Shown: positions 8,088 through 16,751, numbered from the stretch's first letter. The stretch: DNA of 58,732 nucleotides from Thermococcus sp. (GCF_027023865.1 NZ_JALVUC010000001.1:1-58732), one strand, 5' to 3'. Numbers and translations: made by a program. The notes: generated by a model from the sequence alone, not told the origin.

Positions 8088-9428
8088 CTGACCTCCTCCC
8101 CGCCGTGAACGGCGAGGGTTCCAACGAATTAACCCCTCACCAATGACAGGGAGGTTTGAGGGGGCCTCATCAAAACCCACTAAAAAGCGGGTCTTCGACC
8201 CCTCTGGCTCGGCCTTGAGCCAATTACCCCTCCTCTGAGCGTAAAGACCGCCCAAGTTCGGGGTTATGGTTTTAACAACCTTCTTTAAGATATTAAACGC
8301 TCCAACTAAGTCCGCGTTAAAGATAAGCCCCGTTGCGGGACACTTAAATAATCCACGAACAAACCTCGCCCCATAATGAGGCTTCCCGCAAACGGGACAA
8401 ACCTTAGACGTGAAAGCCTCATCAACAACCACGACACTAATACCATACTCCTCAGCAACTTCTTTAAGACGTTTGATAACGTAATTAAACCGCCAGACGT
8501 GGGAGAGGAGGAAATTCTGCTTTTTGCCCTTATCGGAGTTCCTGCTAATGCCCTTTGGATAACCAACGACAATCCTCGAAACTCCAAGGTGATAAAGCCT
8601 CTCGAGCGTCTGTCTTACCGCCGTGTTAATGTAGTGTTTGGCTTGGAGTTTGGCCTTCTCGTGCAGTTTTCTGAGTTTTCTGCTCGTTTTAACTCCAGAC
8701 TTGTTGAGTTTGGACTGATAATCGGCAATAATTCTCCTAAAGTAGAAGTCTATGGCTTTCAAGGGTCTTCCGTTCACGAGGAAGCTTTCACCGTTCTCGA
8801 CGTAAACGGCCATTAGGTTGTTTACTCCAAGGTCTATTCCCGTTGAAAGGTCGCCCAAGGATTGTCTTGGAACGCTCACCCACTCGCCGTTGATTAGCTT
8901 CTCCTTCACCGTGAAGCTAACGTGAGCGAACCATTTTCGCTTAACGGGGTCGTAAGTTATTTCTAATCTTCCTTGCTTCCCCTTCAAGTGTATTCTGCCT
9001 TTAAACTGGATTTCCAAGCGCTTGAATTTTCCGAGGCCTTTTAGGATTAGTTTGTTCCCTTCAATCTTGTATTGGTCGTTCCTAAGGACGATTAAACCTC
9101 CTTTCTTGATGTAGTTTGGTGGTTTTGGTTTGAACCATTCCAGCAGTTCTCCGTTCCTCTTGCTCCTTAAGAGTGAGAAGAAGCTCCGCCAAGCTTCAGC
9201 ATTCTTCCTACAAATTTGCTGGACTGTTGCGGAACCGATTTCCTTCTTAAACTCTTCGTAAACTATCTTTTCGGTTTTGTTGAAGTCCACGATTTGTTCT
9301 TTGAAGAATCCTTGTCGTCTTAGGTAGTTCACCCGGTTCCAGATTTTGGCTCCAACGTCGGCTAACTCGAAGAGGATTTTCTCTTGGGCTTTCGAGGGTT
9401 GGAGTTTGAGGGTTACTGTTCTCTTCAT
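7974..9428 (-). CDS. tnpB: TnpB, RNA-guided nuclease of an IS200/IS605-type element
   Basis: This 484-residue TnpB has an N-terminal helical/WED part and a RuvC core starting STGIDLGVNNL (D199), and it ends with NADLVGAFNIL (final catalytic D373). A zinc-ribbon begins CPVCGKPH; its second half shows only FKCPATG, so a fourth Cys is not obvious. The usual RuvC-II Glu is absent from VVGYPKGIS; E337 in VVVDEAFTS may replace it. The last 37 or so residues are encoded beyond the right-end hairpin of the element, in flanking host DNA. The ATG overlaps the TGA of the upstream ribbon-helix-helix gene. No tnpA is present, so this is a tnpB-only element. Confidence 0.9.
   Translation of the reverse strand: MKRTVTLKLQPSKAQEKILFELADVGAKIWNRVNYLRRQGFFKEQIVDFNKTEKIVYEEFKKEIGSATVQQICRKNAEAWRSFFSLLRSKRNGELLEWFKPKPPNYIKKGGLIVLRNDQYKIEGNKLILKGLGKFKRLEIQFKGRIHLKGKQGRLEITYDPVKRKWFAHVSFTVKEKLINGEWVSVPRQSLGDLSTGIDLGVNNLMAVYVENGESFLVNGRPLKAIDFYFRRIIADYQSKLNKSGVKTSRKLRKLHEKAKLQAKHYINTAVRQTLERLYHLGVSRIVVGYPKGISRNSDKGKKQNFLLSHVWRFNYVIKRLKEVAEEYGISVVVVDEAFTSKVCPVCGKPHYGARFVRGLFKCPATGLIFNADLVGAFNILKKVVKTITPNLGGLYAQRRGNWLKAEPEGSKTRFLVGFDEAPSNLPVIGEGLIRWNPRRSRRGGGQTISADQYILKTGRLSCKFTTSTRRACEHVRGRWGDNN
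8088..8160 (-). ncRNA. Probable omega RNA / right-end guide scaffold region
   Basis: The 3' end of tnpB overlaps the structured right end. A GC-rich hairpin (arms 8101-8106 and 8109-8114) is followed by GGAGGAGGTCAG at the transposon boundary. In studied IS605-type elements the omega RNA spans this region and its guide begins just past the element end. The 20-base block at 8088-8107 recurs with one mismatch at 23338-23357. The 5' limit of the RNA cannot be seen. Confidence 0.4.
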
Positions 9429-9580
9429 TGTTCCTCGCTTTCGACTTTTTTAATCCAGAGTTTCATTGCTTCGGTTATGGCTACTCCTAAGGCTCCTCTG
9501 ATTTTCCCATACTTCTTTTCCACGAGTTTTCTGAATTTCCTCTCGACTTCATCGTCAATGGAGATAGTGATGACTCCCAT
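9425..9580 (-). CDS. Ribbon-helix-helix protein encoded upstream of tnpB
   Basis: This is a 51-residue protein starting MGVITISIDDEVERKFRKLV, the classic strand plus two helices of a ribbon-helix-helix DNA-binding protein. The ATG at 9580 is preceded by GGTGGAGAAT as ribosome site. Its TGA overlaps the ATG of tnpB (ATGA), so the two are co-translated. A TATA-like CTTAAATACT lies near 9620-9630. It most likely represses the element or helps control TnpB. Confidence 0.75.
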   Translation of the reverse strand: MGVITISIDDEVERKFRKLVEKKYGKIRGALGVAITEAMKLWIKKVESEEQ

Positions 9581-9674
9581 ATTCTCCACCAACATTTAAT
9601 AGTATGGCTTAGTATTTAAGCTTTTTGTTGAGTGCTTTCTCGCTTGATAGCTCTTGGGTGGTTTACTTCATCCC

Positions 9675-9688
9675 CGCCCTAAAGGGCG
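9675..9688. repeat. Left-end hairpin of the tnpB element
   Basis: This is a perfect 6-base stem (CGCCCT/AGGGCG) with a two-base loop, within the block CCCCGCCCTAAAGGGCGAGG. It marks the left (tnpB 5') end of the element and is probably recognised by a transposase acting in trans. Confidence 0.65.
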
Positions 9689-9694
9689 AGGCTT

Positions 9695-9911
9695 TCAGAA
9701 GAGAAAAGTAAGTTATCACCGCTACTGTCGCTGCCCCCACAACCTCCTGTCCTATGTCGTCCCAGCCGAGGGCATCGAGCTTTTTCCTCTTTTGTTTCAG
9801 TTTTTCAAGCCTGCTGTGTATCTCTCCCAAGGTTTTCATCCTGACCCCCATCCTTTCTCCGCGCTCAGGTTCGGGGTTCATCATCCCTTCAGTATTGGAT
9901 TCACTCATCAT
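9695..9911 (-). pseudogene. 5' part of a small membrane-protein gene split by the tnpB element
   Basis: From ATG codons at 9911/9908 the frame gives an acidic, Met-rich start, a charged coiled-coil-like helix (about residues 25-48, EIHSRLEKLKQKRKKLD) and a hydrophobic segment EVVGAATVAVITYFSLL. It then runs into the left-end hairpin of the insertion element and stops at 9663. A TATA box CCTTTATAACTT (9934-9945, read on the - strand) lies 23 bases upstream. The 3' part is at 7961-8087, in front of the TOPRIM gene. The function is unknown. Confidence 0.5.
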
Positions 9912-9933
9912 CGCATTCCATGCTTCCCGGGAA

Positions 9934-9945
9934 AAGTTATAAAGG
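9934..9945. promoter_or_regulatory. Shared, near-symmetric TATA box for divergent genes
   Basis: AAGTTATAAAGG reads as a TATA box on both strands. It lies about 31 bases before the ATG at 9976 (secreted protein) and 23 bases before the ATG at 9911 (split membrane-protein gene). Confidence 0.5.
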
Positions 9946-9975
9946 TTGAGTCCGAGCTTACTCTGGTGAAAAGAG

Positions 9976-11445
9976 ATGAAGAGGGCTTTAACGCGCCTCA
10001 TTGTGGCGTTAGTGGCGTTTTCAATGGTCATCATCCCCGCTTCTGCATCCACTCCCATTAACTCCTCCAACACGGTGATAGTTCTTCCCACGACCAAAGT
10101 TGCCAATGGCATCCCCCTCCACATCGGCGATGACGCGATAAGTGGCTCCCGCCTCGGCGCGTTCTTAGTTCTCCAGGGGATAAGGAACGGCACCTACAAC
10201 GTTACCGTCTCCGTCCCAGTGGAGTACCACAGCGTTCCAATAGTGGATGCGAACCAGTTTTACACCCTCAACCGCATTGACATGCCCGACGTCGGGATAA
10301 ACGTGAGTGATGAACCCTTGGGAAAGGCCGTCGTCGTGGCGGTCAACTTCTCAAGGGTAGGTTTCAACGAGAGTTCTGGGGCTTCTTATTTCCTTGACAG
10401 AAGCGTGGAGGTAATCTTCAACGAGAACACCACACCTATGATCCCAAAGGGAAACTATAAGGCGGTGTTCTCGACGTTTGACGGTAAGGGCACGCTCTAC
10501 GTCTACTCCGTGAACAACGTAAGTGACGAGACAAAGTCCATAGGTGAGAGTCTGAACGCAGACGGCTGGACCCTTAGGTTCCTTGATATGAACATGAACT
10601 CTTCCAAGCTGCTCGTGGAGGTTGACTACCCTGATGGGGCGAGGAAGCCGAAGATAATGCTCGAGGGAGAGTACTACCTTATGTACACGGACTTTCAGGG
10701 ACGGGGTGAGTTCCAGTCCTACGATTATTACCCTAGAAAAGAGATTAAGGAGCTTATGAGGGAAGGTACCCCGGCACTGTTCGTGTTCTCTCCAACGGAG
10801 TTCTTTGTGGGCATCAACAGTAATATGATGGTCGTTTACAACTACGCATCCTACAAAAAGGTTCGCGAATACCACGATGGAGACGTCTTCAAGGGGCAGT
10901 GGGTCTGGGACATCAACCCGACGAAGAACCTCACCACCCTCTACCTCCACGTAGACCCCTCGAAGGGCTTCAGAAGGGTCGAGGTTAAACCCGGTGGGAG
11001 GCTTGAGATACCTTTAAACTGGGGACTGAGCATTGTTCCACTCTTTGAGCGCGACTCTCAAGGGAAGGTCACGGGCGTTGAGGGTTACGTCTTTGTCAGG
11101 AGGGTTCTCGTGAAGAAAACGGTCCACTTTACGGCTCCGCTGGTCAACGTTACTAAAAATGTTAACTCCCTCATAATCAACGACACCTCCCTCAAGGCCC
11201 TGCCGAAGGACAAAAATGTTATCATAGTTGGTGGTTGGGTGAGCAACAAAGCTTGGAACCTCCTGACGAAGGTTTATGGAAACACAACGGTGGCCAAGAT
11301 AAAGGTTGAGGTGCTCGAGAAAGGTTACGTCGTGGAATCTCTACCGAACCCCTACAACCCAGACTACCACGTGATAATCCTCGCGGGGAGGACGCATTCC
11401 CTGACGTGGAAGGCAGTTCAGGAGTTTATGGCGTCCTTTGGCTGA
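9976..11445 (+). CDS. Secreted protein with S-layer-like C-terminal domain
   Basis: This 489-residue protein has a clear signal peptide (two Arg/Lys, hydrophobic LIVALVAFSMVIIPASA, cleavage near residue 24). The mature part is rich in beta-strand patterns and Asn-X-Ser/Thr sites. The C-terminus (KNVIIVGGWVSN...GYVVESLPNPYN...VIILAGRTHSLTW) resembles the repeated GG-containing domain of archaeal S-layer and surface proteins. The ATG at 9976 follows GGTGAAAAG and a TATA box at 9934-9945. It is probably exported and cell-surface associated; the exact role is unknown. It stands alone, followed by a convergent chemotaxis pseudogene. Confidence 0.65.
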   Translation: MKRALTRLIVALVAFSMVIIPASASTPINSSNTVIVLPTTKVANGIPLHIGDDAISGSRLGAFLVLQGIRNGTYNVTVSVPVEYHSVPIVDANQFYTLNRIDMPDVGINVSDEPLGKAVVVAVNFSRVGFNESSGASYFLDRSVEVIFNENTTPMIPKGNYKAVFSTFDGKGTLYVYSVNNVSDETKSIGESLNADGWTLRFLDMNMNSSKLLVEVDYPDGARKPKIMLEGEYYLMYTDFQGRGEFQSYDYYPRKEIKELMREGTPALFVFSPTEFFVGINSNMMVVYNYASYKKVREYHDGDVFKGQWVWDINPTKNLTTLYLHVDPSKGFRRVEVKPGGRLEIPLNWGLSIVPLFERDSQGKVTGVEGYVFVRRVLVKKTVHFTAPLVNVTKNVNSLIINDTSLKALPKDKNVIIVGGWVSNKAWNLLTKVYGNTTVAKIKVEVLEKGYVVESLPNPYNPDYHVIILAGRTHSLTWKAVQEFMASFG

Positions 11446-11546
11446 GCCGGTTCATCCCTGTTTCTTTTTGATAAAGTCTATCCTCTACGCCCTGTCGATG
11501 GCCGGTTTCTGGGGTTTCTTCAGGAGAGAGAAGAAGGTAAAAGGTA

Positions 11547-13761
11547 TCAGAGTTTGAACCGCTCGACGCTTTCCTTGAGTTGCTTTGCAATTTCTCTCAG
11601 CTTCTCTGCTCCCTCATTCAGGGCATCAATCTCCTCCCTCTGCTCTTGCATTGCTGAGTTGACCTCTTCGGCGCTTGCGGTGGTCTCCTCTGCACTGGCG
11701 GCAAGCGTTTCGAGGGCTTGGAGGGTTCTCTCCACTTCCTCCCTTGTCTGTAGGGCCCGGTCTTTGACCTCTGAGACCCTCTGGCCAACGTTCTGTATCA
11801 TCTCCGCTATGTAACCGAGGTAGCCTATACTCTCGTTCAGCGTCTCCGTTGAGCTTGCGACGTTCTGTACTCCCTTTCCCGTCTCCTGCACTGCGCGCTG
11901 AACCTTCTCGTCCATCTCGCTGATTATCTCGCTTATGTTCTCAGCGGCTTCCTTGCTCTCCTCCGCGAGCTTCCTTATCTCCTGGGCGACGACAGCGAAC
12001 CCCCTTCCGGCCTCTCCAGCACGGGCAGCCTCAATGGCCGCGTTCAAAGCAAGGAGATTTGTCTGCTCTGCTATGGCACTTATCGTGCGCGTTATCTCTC
12101 CTATGCGCCGACTCATCTCACTTACGGCATTTACTGCCTCCTCAATAAAGCCCATGGAACGCTTTATGCTCTGTCTCCTTTCAGCCTGCCATCCTCGGCG
12201 GTCTTTATTACCTCTTCGATTGCCTTCTCAAACTCCTCCATCGTGCTCGTTGTTTTCCCCGTAACGTCGGAGACCATGCGCATTCCTTCCGTTATCTCGT
12301 TGATGCTTTCCTGCTGTCTCTGCGCCTCGGTGCTGACCTGTTCTATGGCCTCGCTCACTTGATTCATGGAGTTCCTCACGTTGGTCGCTATCTCGGCCAG
12401 CCCGTCCGCCTGCGTGTCCAGTTCCAGGCCTATGTCCTTGATGTTTCCGATTAGGGCTTTCAGGTTGCTTGACGTCCTCTGGAGGGCGGTTATAATTTCC
12501 TGTAGATCACCTTTGGCCCTGGCGTTTACCTCCTAGTCGAGCCTCCCCTTGGCCATGGCGTCGAGCTTTGCTATGACCCCGTTGAGCGTCCCAATGACGT
12601 CCTGTGAGATGGATTCAAAGGCTGTTATCAGCTTTCCTATCTCGTCATCCCGGTGGGGATAGTCTATTGAGCCTACGATCCGCTTTGCCTCCTGGAGGTT
12701 TCCGGAGCCGATAAGCTCTGCTGCCTTGGTGAGTTGTTCAACTGGCCTGAGGGCACCGCGCAGGTATCTGACGCTTAGGTAGATTAAGGCCGCCGCAAGG
12801 ATTCCTATAATCCCGAAGCTGTAGGCAAGCTCTCTGGAGGCCTCTCTGCTGGACTCATTGAGGGCCTGCACCAGTCCCCCCAAAAGCCCCTCCTCGGGGG
12901 CGGTTGCCACCACAGTCCAGTCAGTTACCCTGCTTTTTGAAAACGCGAAGACCTGGGGCTTTCCATTGACGTCTGAGGTTACCACACCGCCCTCCGAGCC
13001 TCTCATAGCTTCTGCGAGTTTAGAATAAGAGGGATCTGTGAAGATGTTTAACCTGCCCACGAGGCTTAAGTCGGGGTGGATTATCACCGTTCCGTTGGGG
13101 CTTACCACGAAGAGGTATCCCGTTTTGCCTATCCTAGTTGACAGCATGCCATTAAATACGCTTGAGAAGTCCACGTCCACTCCCAGGGCGCCCTTAACAT
13201 GTCCCTGGTACTCCACTGGAACAACGTAGGTTATTACCTTCTTCCCGGCTACAGTATTGATGTGAGGGGGCATCCAAAAGGCACCCTTTGAGACTGCCCT
13301 TCTATACCACTGGGACTTTGTCGCGTTGTAACTTGAGAAAAGCCCGGCTTTGGGATATGCAAAGACCCTCCCGAGGTTGTCTACATAGTATGTGGTCACT
13401 ATGTTTGGATTGGAATCGTGGAGCTTCTTTAATTCTTTCATCATGGATTGATTAAAGAGTGGGCTCTTCAGGTACTCGGAGTAGATTTCTTCATTTAGGT
13501 AAAATCCTCCAATCGTATTTGCGTAGGTTTTTGCCAGTTGTTCTATTGGGGAAAGCTCGTTGTCCAGGGTGAGGGCATACTTTTCGCTCTCAAGCTGTGC
13601 GATCCTCTGTGCCTCCTCCCTCAGGTTTGGCGAGACCTGTTCCTGTATGTTGGCTCCCATGTCCCTATCGTCTTTACCTGAACGGCTGCGGTTATTAGGA
13701 GCAGGACTATGACCGTGCCAAGAAACGCCACGTAGAGCCTCTGACGGAACTTCACTGTCAT
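11547..13761 (-). pseudogene. Methyl-accepting chemotaxis protein with three lesions
   Basis: Joined across frames this is a chemoreceptor of about 738 residues. It has an N-terminal membrane helix from the ATG at 13761 (MTVKFRQRLYVAFLGTVIVL), a dCache-type periplasmic sensor (DNLGRVFAYPKAG, FVVSPNGTVIIHPD), a second membrane helix, a HAMP segment and a long cytoplasmic coiled coil. The conserved signalling tip is present (NLLALNAAIEAARAGEAGRG). Lesions: a frameshift near 13670-13690 just after the first helix, an in-frame TAG at 12533-12535 after the HAMP region, and a one-base loss near 12170. No che genes are nearby. Each lesion alone would truncate the receptor. Confidence 0.8.
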
Positions 13762-13861
13762 CCCCCCATTGTGTGAAACTGTTCCCATAAGATTTTACCG
13801 ATTTTTCAATCATATCACAAAACCGCTGGGAAATTTATAAGCGATTTGTGTAGGGTGGGAT

Positions 13862-13884
13862 GTAGGTTTGAACTACGAACCTAC
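13862..13884. repeat. Inverted repeat upstream of the DHH nuclease gene
   Basis: GTAGGTT and AACCTAC arms of 7 bases flank a 9-base centre that is itself nearly symmetric (TGAACTACG). It lies between the divergent chemoreceptor pseudogene and the DHH gene, about 80 bases before the latter's start. It could be an operator or a transcript hairpin. A TATA-like GTTTTTAAGC near 13927 probably serves the DHH gene. Confidence 0.35.
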
Positions 13885-13966
13885 TTCTTAGCGGTTATAT
13901 CCCCAAGTTGGTTCCCGCTGATTAACGTTTTTAAGCCTGCACTTCAACTTAGGCCGGGTGAGAAAT

Positions 13967-16258
13967 ATGGTCGTTAAGGACTGCCCCGAGTGCCACGGCA
14001 CCGGAAAGATTAAGGTGGGCGAGAAGGAGTGCCCCGTCTGCGGGGGCTGGGGATACGTTCCCGCTGATTTCAAGGTAGGAGACAAGCTGAAGGGCTACCG
14101 CAACCTCAACTACCTCGGAGTTGAGGATGAGGTTGATGAGATACCCTGCCCCGAGTGTCACGGGAAGGGAACTGTTCCGGTCTACGACACCTGCCCTGTC
14201 TGCGGTGGGACAGGCAAGGTTCTGGCCTGCGACATCTGCGGTAGGGTTAAAGGCCCGTGGGAGCCGGGGATGGAAACGACGTGGGTCTGCCCAGACTGCC
14301 TGAGGAAGTACAAGGTCGTCTACGTCCTCGACAAGACGTGTGACTACGAGGACGTTGAGGTCGGGAGTGTCTATAAGGGAATCATTGAAAGGGTGGAGCG
14401 CTTTGGCGTCTTCGTTGCCCTGAACCCGCACGTTACGGGACTGATAAAGCGGAAAGACCTTCTCGGTGGCAGAGAATACAAGCCCGGTGACGAGATTCTC
14501 GTTCAGGTTCTCGATGTGAGGCCAGACAAGCGCGAGGTTGACCTCGTTGAGTCGGCCCTCAGGCATTACAAGGAAGTGGTTGTTAGGAAGGAGCTTCCGG
14601 TGACCCTCACAAAGGACCTCAGTAAGGACATGGCCGGCAGGACGGTGAGGCTTCGCGGTGAGGTGACGCAGATACAGGTTACCGGTGGACCGACGGTCTT
14701 CACGATAACCGACGGGACGGGGATAACATGGGTTGCCGCCTTCGAGGCCCCTGGAGTCAGGGCTTATCCAAACATCAACGTTGGGGACATAGTAGAAGTC
14801 ATTGGGAAGATAGCCTTCCACTCGGGCGAGATTCAGATAGAGGCAAGTGACATGGTTCGCCTCTGGGGTCCCGAGGCCGCCGAGGTAAAGAAGCGTATAG
14901 GAGAGGAGCTTGACAGGCGTGCCCAGCCACAGGACGTTGGATTTCTCGTGGAGAGCGAGGTCCTTGAGAAGCTCAAGCCGAAGATAATAAAGGCGGCTTT
15001 CATGATAAGGCGCGCGGTATACGAGGGCAGGCCCATACTGCTGAGGCACCACTCCGATGCAGATGGCTACACCTCCGGTCTCGCCCTGGAGTACGCGATA
15101 GTCCCATTAATAGAGCAGATTTCACCTGATTCCCAGGCCAGATGGAAGCTCTTCAAGAGGAGGCCTAGCAGGGCGCCCTTCTACGAGATTGAAGATGTGC
15201 TTAAGGACATAATCTTTATGGTTGAGGACCACGAGAAGTTCGGTGACCCCCTGCCGCTGGTTGTAATAGTGGACAACGGCGGGACGAGCGAAGACATACC
15301 CGCTTACAAGCGCATAAGGGCCTACGGCGTTCCAATAGTTGTAATAGATCACCACGACCCGCGTGAGTGGGTGAGCGAGGATAAAGCCAAGGTCGATGAC
15401 TACGTTGATGTCCACGTCAACCCCCACCACGTAAAGCGCGGCTATTATGAACTTACCGCCGGAATGCTGGCGACAGAGGTGGCCCGTTTCATCAACCCGG
15501 AGGTCGAGGACAGAATCAAGCATCTGCCGGCAATAGCGGGAACCGGAGACAGGAGCAAGGCACCGGAGTTCTACCAGTACGTCAAGATAGCGAAGGAGGC
15601 CAAGGGCCTCACCGAGGAGGATCTCAAGAGGATAGCGGAGGTCATAGACCACGAGGCCTTCTACTGGAAGTTCATGGACGGACACGGCATCATAGATGAA
15701 ATCCTCCTCCTGACGGGTAACCTCCAGAGGCACAGGGCGCTGATAGATGCGATTTACCCAGAGGTGAAGGAAAAGCAGGAGAAAGCCCTTAAGGCTTCCC
15801 TGCCTCACGTCAAGAGCGTCGTCCTTCCGAATGGCATAAGGTTCAACACGATAGACATCGAGCTGTTCGCCCCGAAGTTTTCTTACCCCTCCCCGGGCAA
15901 GCTCTCCGGCTTGATTCACGACCACTTTAAGGAGGAGTACGGTGAGGATGCGCCGATACTAACGCTTGCTTACGGCCCGGACTTCGCGGTGGTGAGGGCC
16001 GCGGACGGGATGGCGGCATACAACTTTGACCTGAACGAGATAATCCCAAAACTCCAGGAAGCGTTACCGAGCGCCGGAATAGAGGGCGGCGGCCACAGTT
16101 ACGCCGGTTCGATTAAATTTTTCGAGGGTATGAGGAAGGAAGTCCTCGAGGAGTTCGCCAAGCAGGTGGTTAAGCTGAAGCGGGTTGACCCCCTTAACCT
16201 TTTTAACCCACCGCGAGAAACCTCTGAACGGAGGAATGCGAATGAAAGTTGTTCTTGA
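13967..16258 (+). CDS. DHH/RecJ-like nuclease with DnaJ-type zinc fingers and S1/OB domains (HAN type)
   Basis: The protein has 763 residues from the ATG at 13967, which has GGGTGAG just upstream; a GTG at 13958 is the alternative. In order: DnaJ-like CxxCxGxG zinc fingers (residues 5-105), an S1 domain (VGSVYKGIIERVERFGVFVAL), an OB-fold (about 210-290), then the DHH catalytic core with RHHSDADGYTSG (about 360), VVIVDNGG, IDHHDPRE (about 460) and GTGDRSKAPE, and a DHHA1 end with GGGHSYAG. All metal ligands appear intact. This matches the second RecJ homologue of Thermococcales, described as a 3'-5' exonuclease associated with helicase Hel308 (HAN), distinct from GAN. A role at stalled replication forks follows from that family. 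Confidence 0.85.
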   Translation: MVVKDCPECHGTGKIKVGEKECPVCGGWGYVPADFKVGDKLKGYRNLNYLGVEDEVDEIPCPECHGKGTVPVYDTCPVCGGTGKVLACDICGRVKGPWEPGMETTWVCPDCLRKYKVVYVLDKTCDYEDVEVGSVYKGIIERVERFGVFVALNPHVTGLIKRKDLLGGREYKPGDEILVQVLDVRPDKREVDLVESALRHYKEVVVRKELPVTLTKDLSKDMAGRTVRLRGEVTQIQVTGGPTVFTITDGTGITWVAAFEAPGVRAYPNINVGDIVEVIGKIAFHSGEIQIEASDMVRLWGPEAAEVKKRIGEELDRRAQPQDVGFLVESEVLEKLKPKIIKAAFMIRRAVYEGRPILLRHHSDADGYTSGLALEYAIVPLIEQISPDSQARWKLFKRRPSRAPFYEIEDVLKDIIFMVEDHEKFGDPLPLVVIVDNGGTSEDIPAYKRIRAYGVPIVVIDHHDPREWVSEDKAKVDDYVDVHVNPHHVKRGYYELTAGMLATEVARFINPEVEDRIKHLPAIAGTGDRSKAPEFYQYVKIAKEAKGLTEEDLKRIAEVIDHEAFYWKFMDGHGIIDEILLLTGNLQRHRALIDAIYPEVKEKQEKALKASLPHVKSVVLPNGIRFNTIDIELFAPKFSYPSPGKLSGLIHDHFKEEYGEDAPILTLAYGPDFAVVRAADGMAAYNFDLNEIIPKLQEALPSAGIEGGGHSYAGSIKFFEGMRKEVLEEFAKQVVKLKRVDPLNLFNPPRETSERRNANESCS

Positions 16259-16496
16259 AGTGACCTTCAGGATGGGCGGTGTTTCCTACCGCGGCTACCG
16301 CTGGGAGGAGGATGCGCTTGTTTTTGAGTTTGAGAGGCTTGGAGATGCCTTCATCCAGGTTCTCAGTGACAGGAAGGTTGAGGAGGAAATTGAAAAGGCT
16401 CCTGCCAGAGTTCTGGTCGAGCTGAAGACGAAAGAAGGAGGAAAGGTCTTCGAGGCCTTTGAGAGGGATGGCCTCTACCTTGCGACCGAGCCTTAG
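16242..16496 (+). CDS. Small conserved-looking protein of unknown function
   Basis: This is an 84-residue acidic protein beginning MKVVLEVTFRMGGVSYRGYRW, with alternating hydrophobic strands followed by helices. No domain was recognised. The start at 16242 is chosen because GGAGG lies 7 bases upstream; another in-frame ATG at 16236 is too close to that site. A TATA-like CTTTTTAAC at 16197-16205, inside the end of the DHH gene, gives it its own promoter. Confidence 0.55.
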   Translation: MKVVLEVTFRMGGVSYRGYRWEEDALVFEFERLGDAFIQVLSDRKVEEEIEKAPARVLVELKTKEGGKVFEAFERDGLYLATEP

Positions 16497-16535
16497 GTTT
16501 TTATATTCCCTCTCTAACTTTCTCCGGTGATGCCC

Positions 16536-16751
16536 ATGTTTATGGCCGAGTTCAAGCTCAGGTTTGGGGAGAAAAAGTGGTACGTTCGGAGAATCGTCGA
16601 GGCATCTAATGTGAAGGAGGCAGAGGAGAAGGCGAGGCACTACGCGGAGCTTATGAACCGCGGAGAAATCGAGTGGAAGCTGAGTTATGTTATCGAAGCC
16701 GGGAGGCCGCTCCTCATCGGCGACGAGGAGCTTGAGAAGCTCTCAGCGTGA
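16536..16751 (+). CDS. Small protein of unknown function
   Basis: This protein of about 71 residues begins MFMAEFKLRFGEKKWYVRRIVEA and has a central helix rich in Glu/Lys (NVKEAEEKARHYAELMNRG), a dsRBD- or SHOCT-like size but no recognised family. GGTGATG lies just upstream. Starts at 16530, 16536 and 16542 are all in frame and the choice is uncertain. A TATA-like TTTTTATATT near 16497 precedes it. The end runs 9 bases into the convergent asparaginase gene. Confidence 0.5.
   Translation: MFMAEFKLRFGEKKWYVRRIVEASNVKEAEEKARHYAELMNRGEIEWKLSYVIEAGRPLLIGDEELEKLSA

Larger units (their letters stand above)
8085..9697 (-). mobile_element. tnpB-only IS200/IS605-family (IS1341-type) element
   Basis: The element carries a 51-residue ribbon-helix-helix gene and tnpB. 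Its ends show the subterminal hairpins of this family instead of terminal inverted repeats. The left-end hairpin has arms 9675-9680 and 9683-9688; the right-end hairpin has arms 8101-8106 and 8109-8114, followed by the conserved GGGGAGGAGGTCAG. Boundaries are approximate because these elements make no target duplication. The split host gene on both sides supports an insertion of about 1.6 kb. The 3' end of tnpB plus right end is where the guide (omega) RNA of such elements is normally made. Confidence 0.75.

Noticed and set aside
9912-10193. Upstream extension of the split membrane-protein frame to 10193
   Set aside because: It lies antisense to the signal peptide and start of the secreted protein; the TATA box at 9934-9945 places the start at 9908/9911.
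12533-12535. TAG in the chemoreceptor read as pyrrolysine or another recoded amino acid
   Set aside because: No methylamine methyltransferase context, and two further frameshifts in the same gene point to decay.
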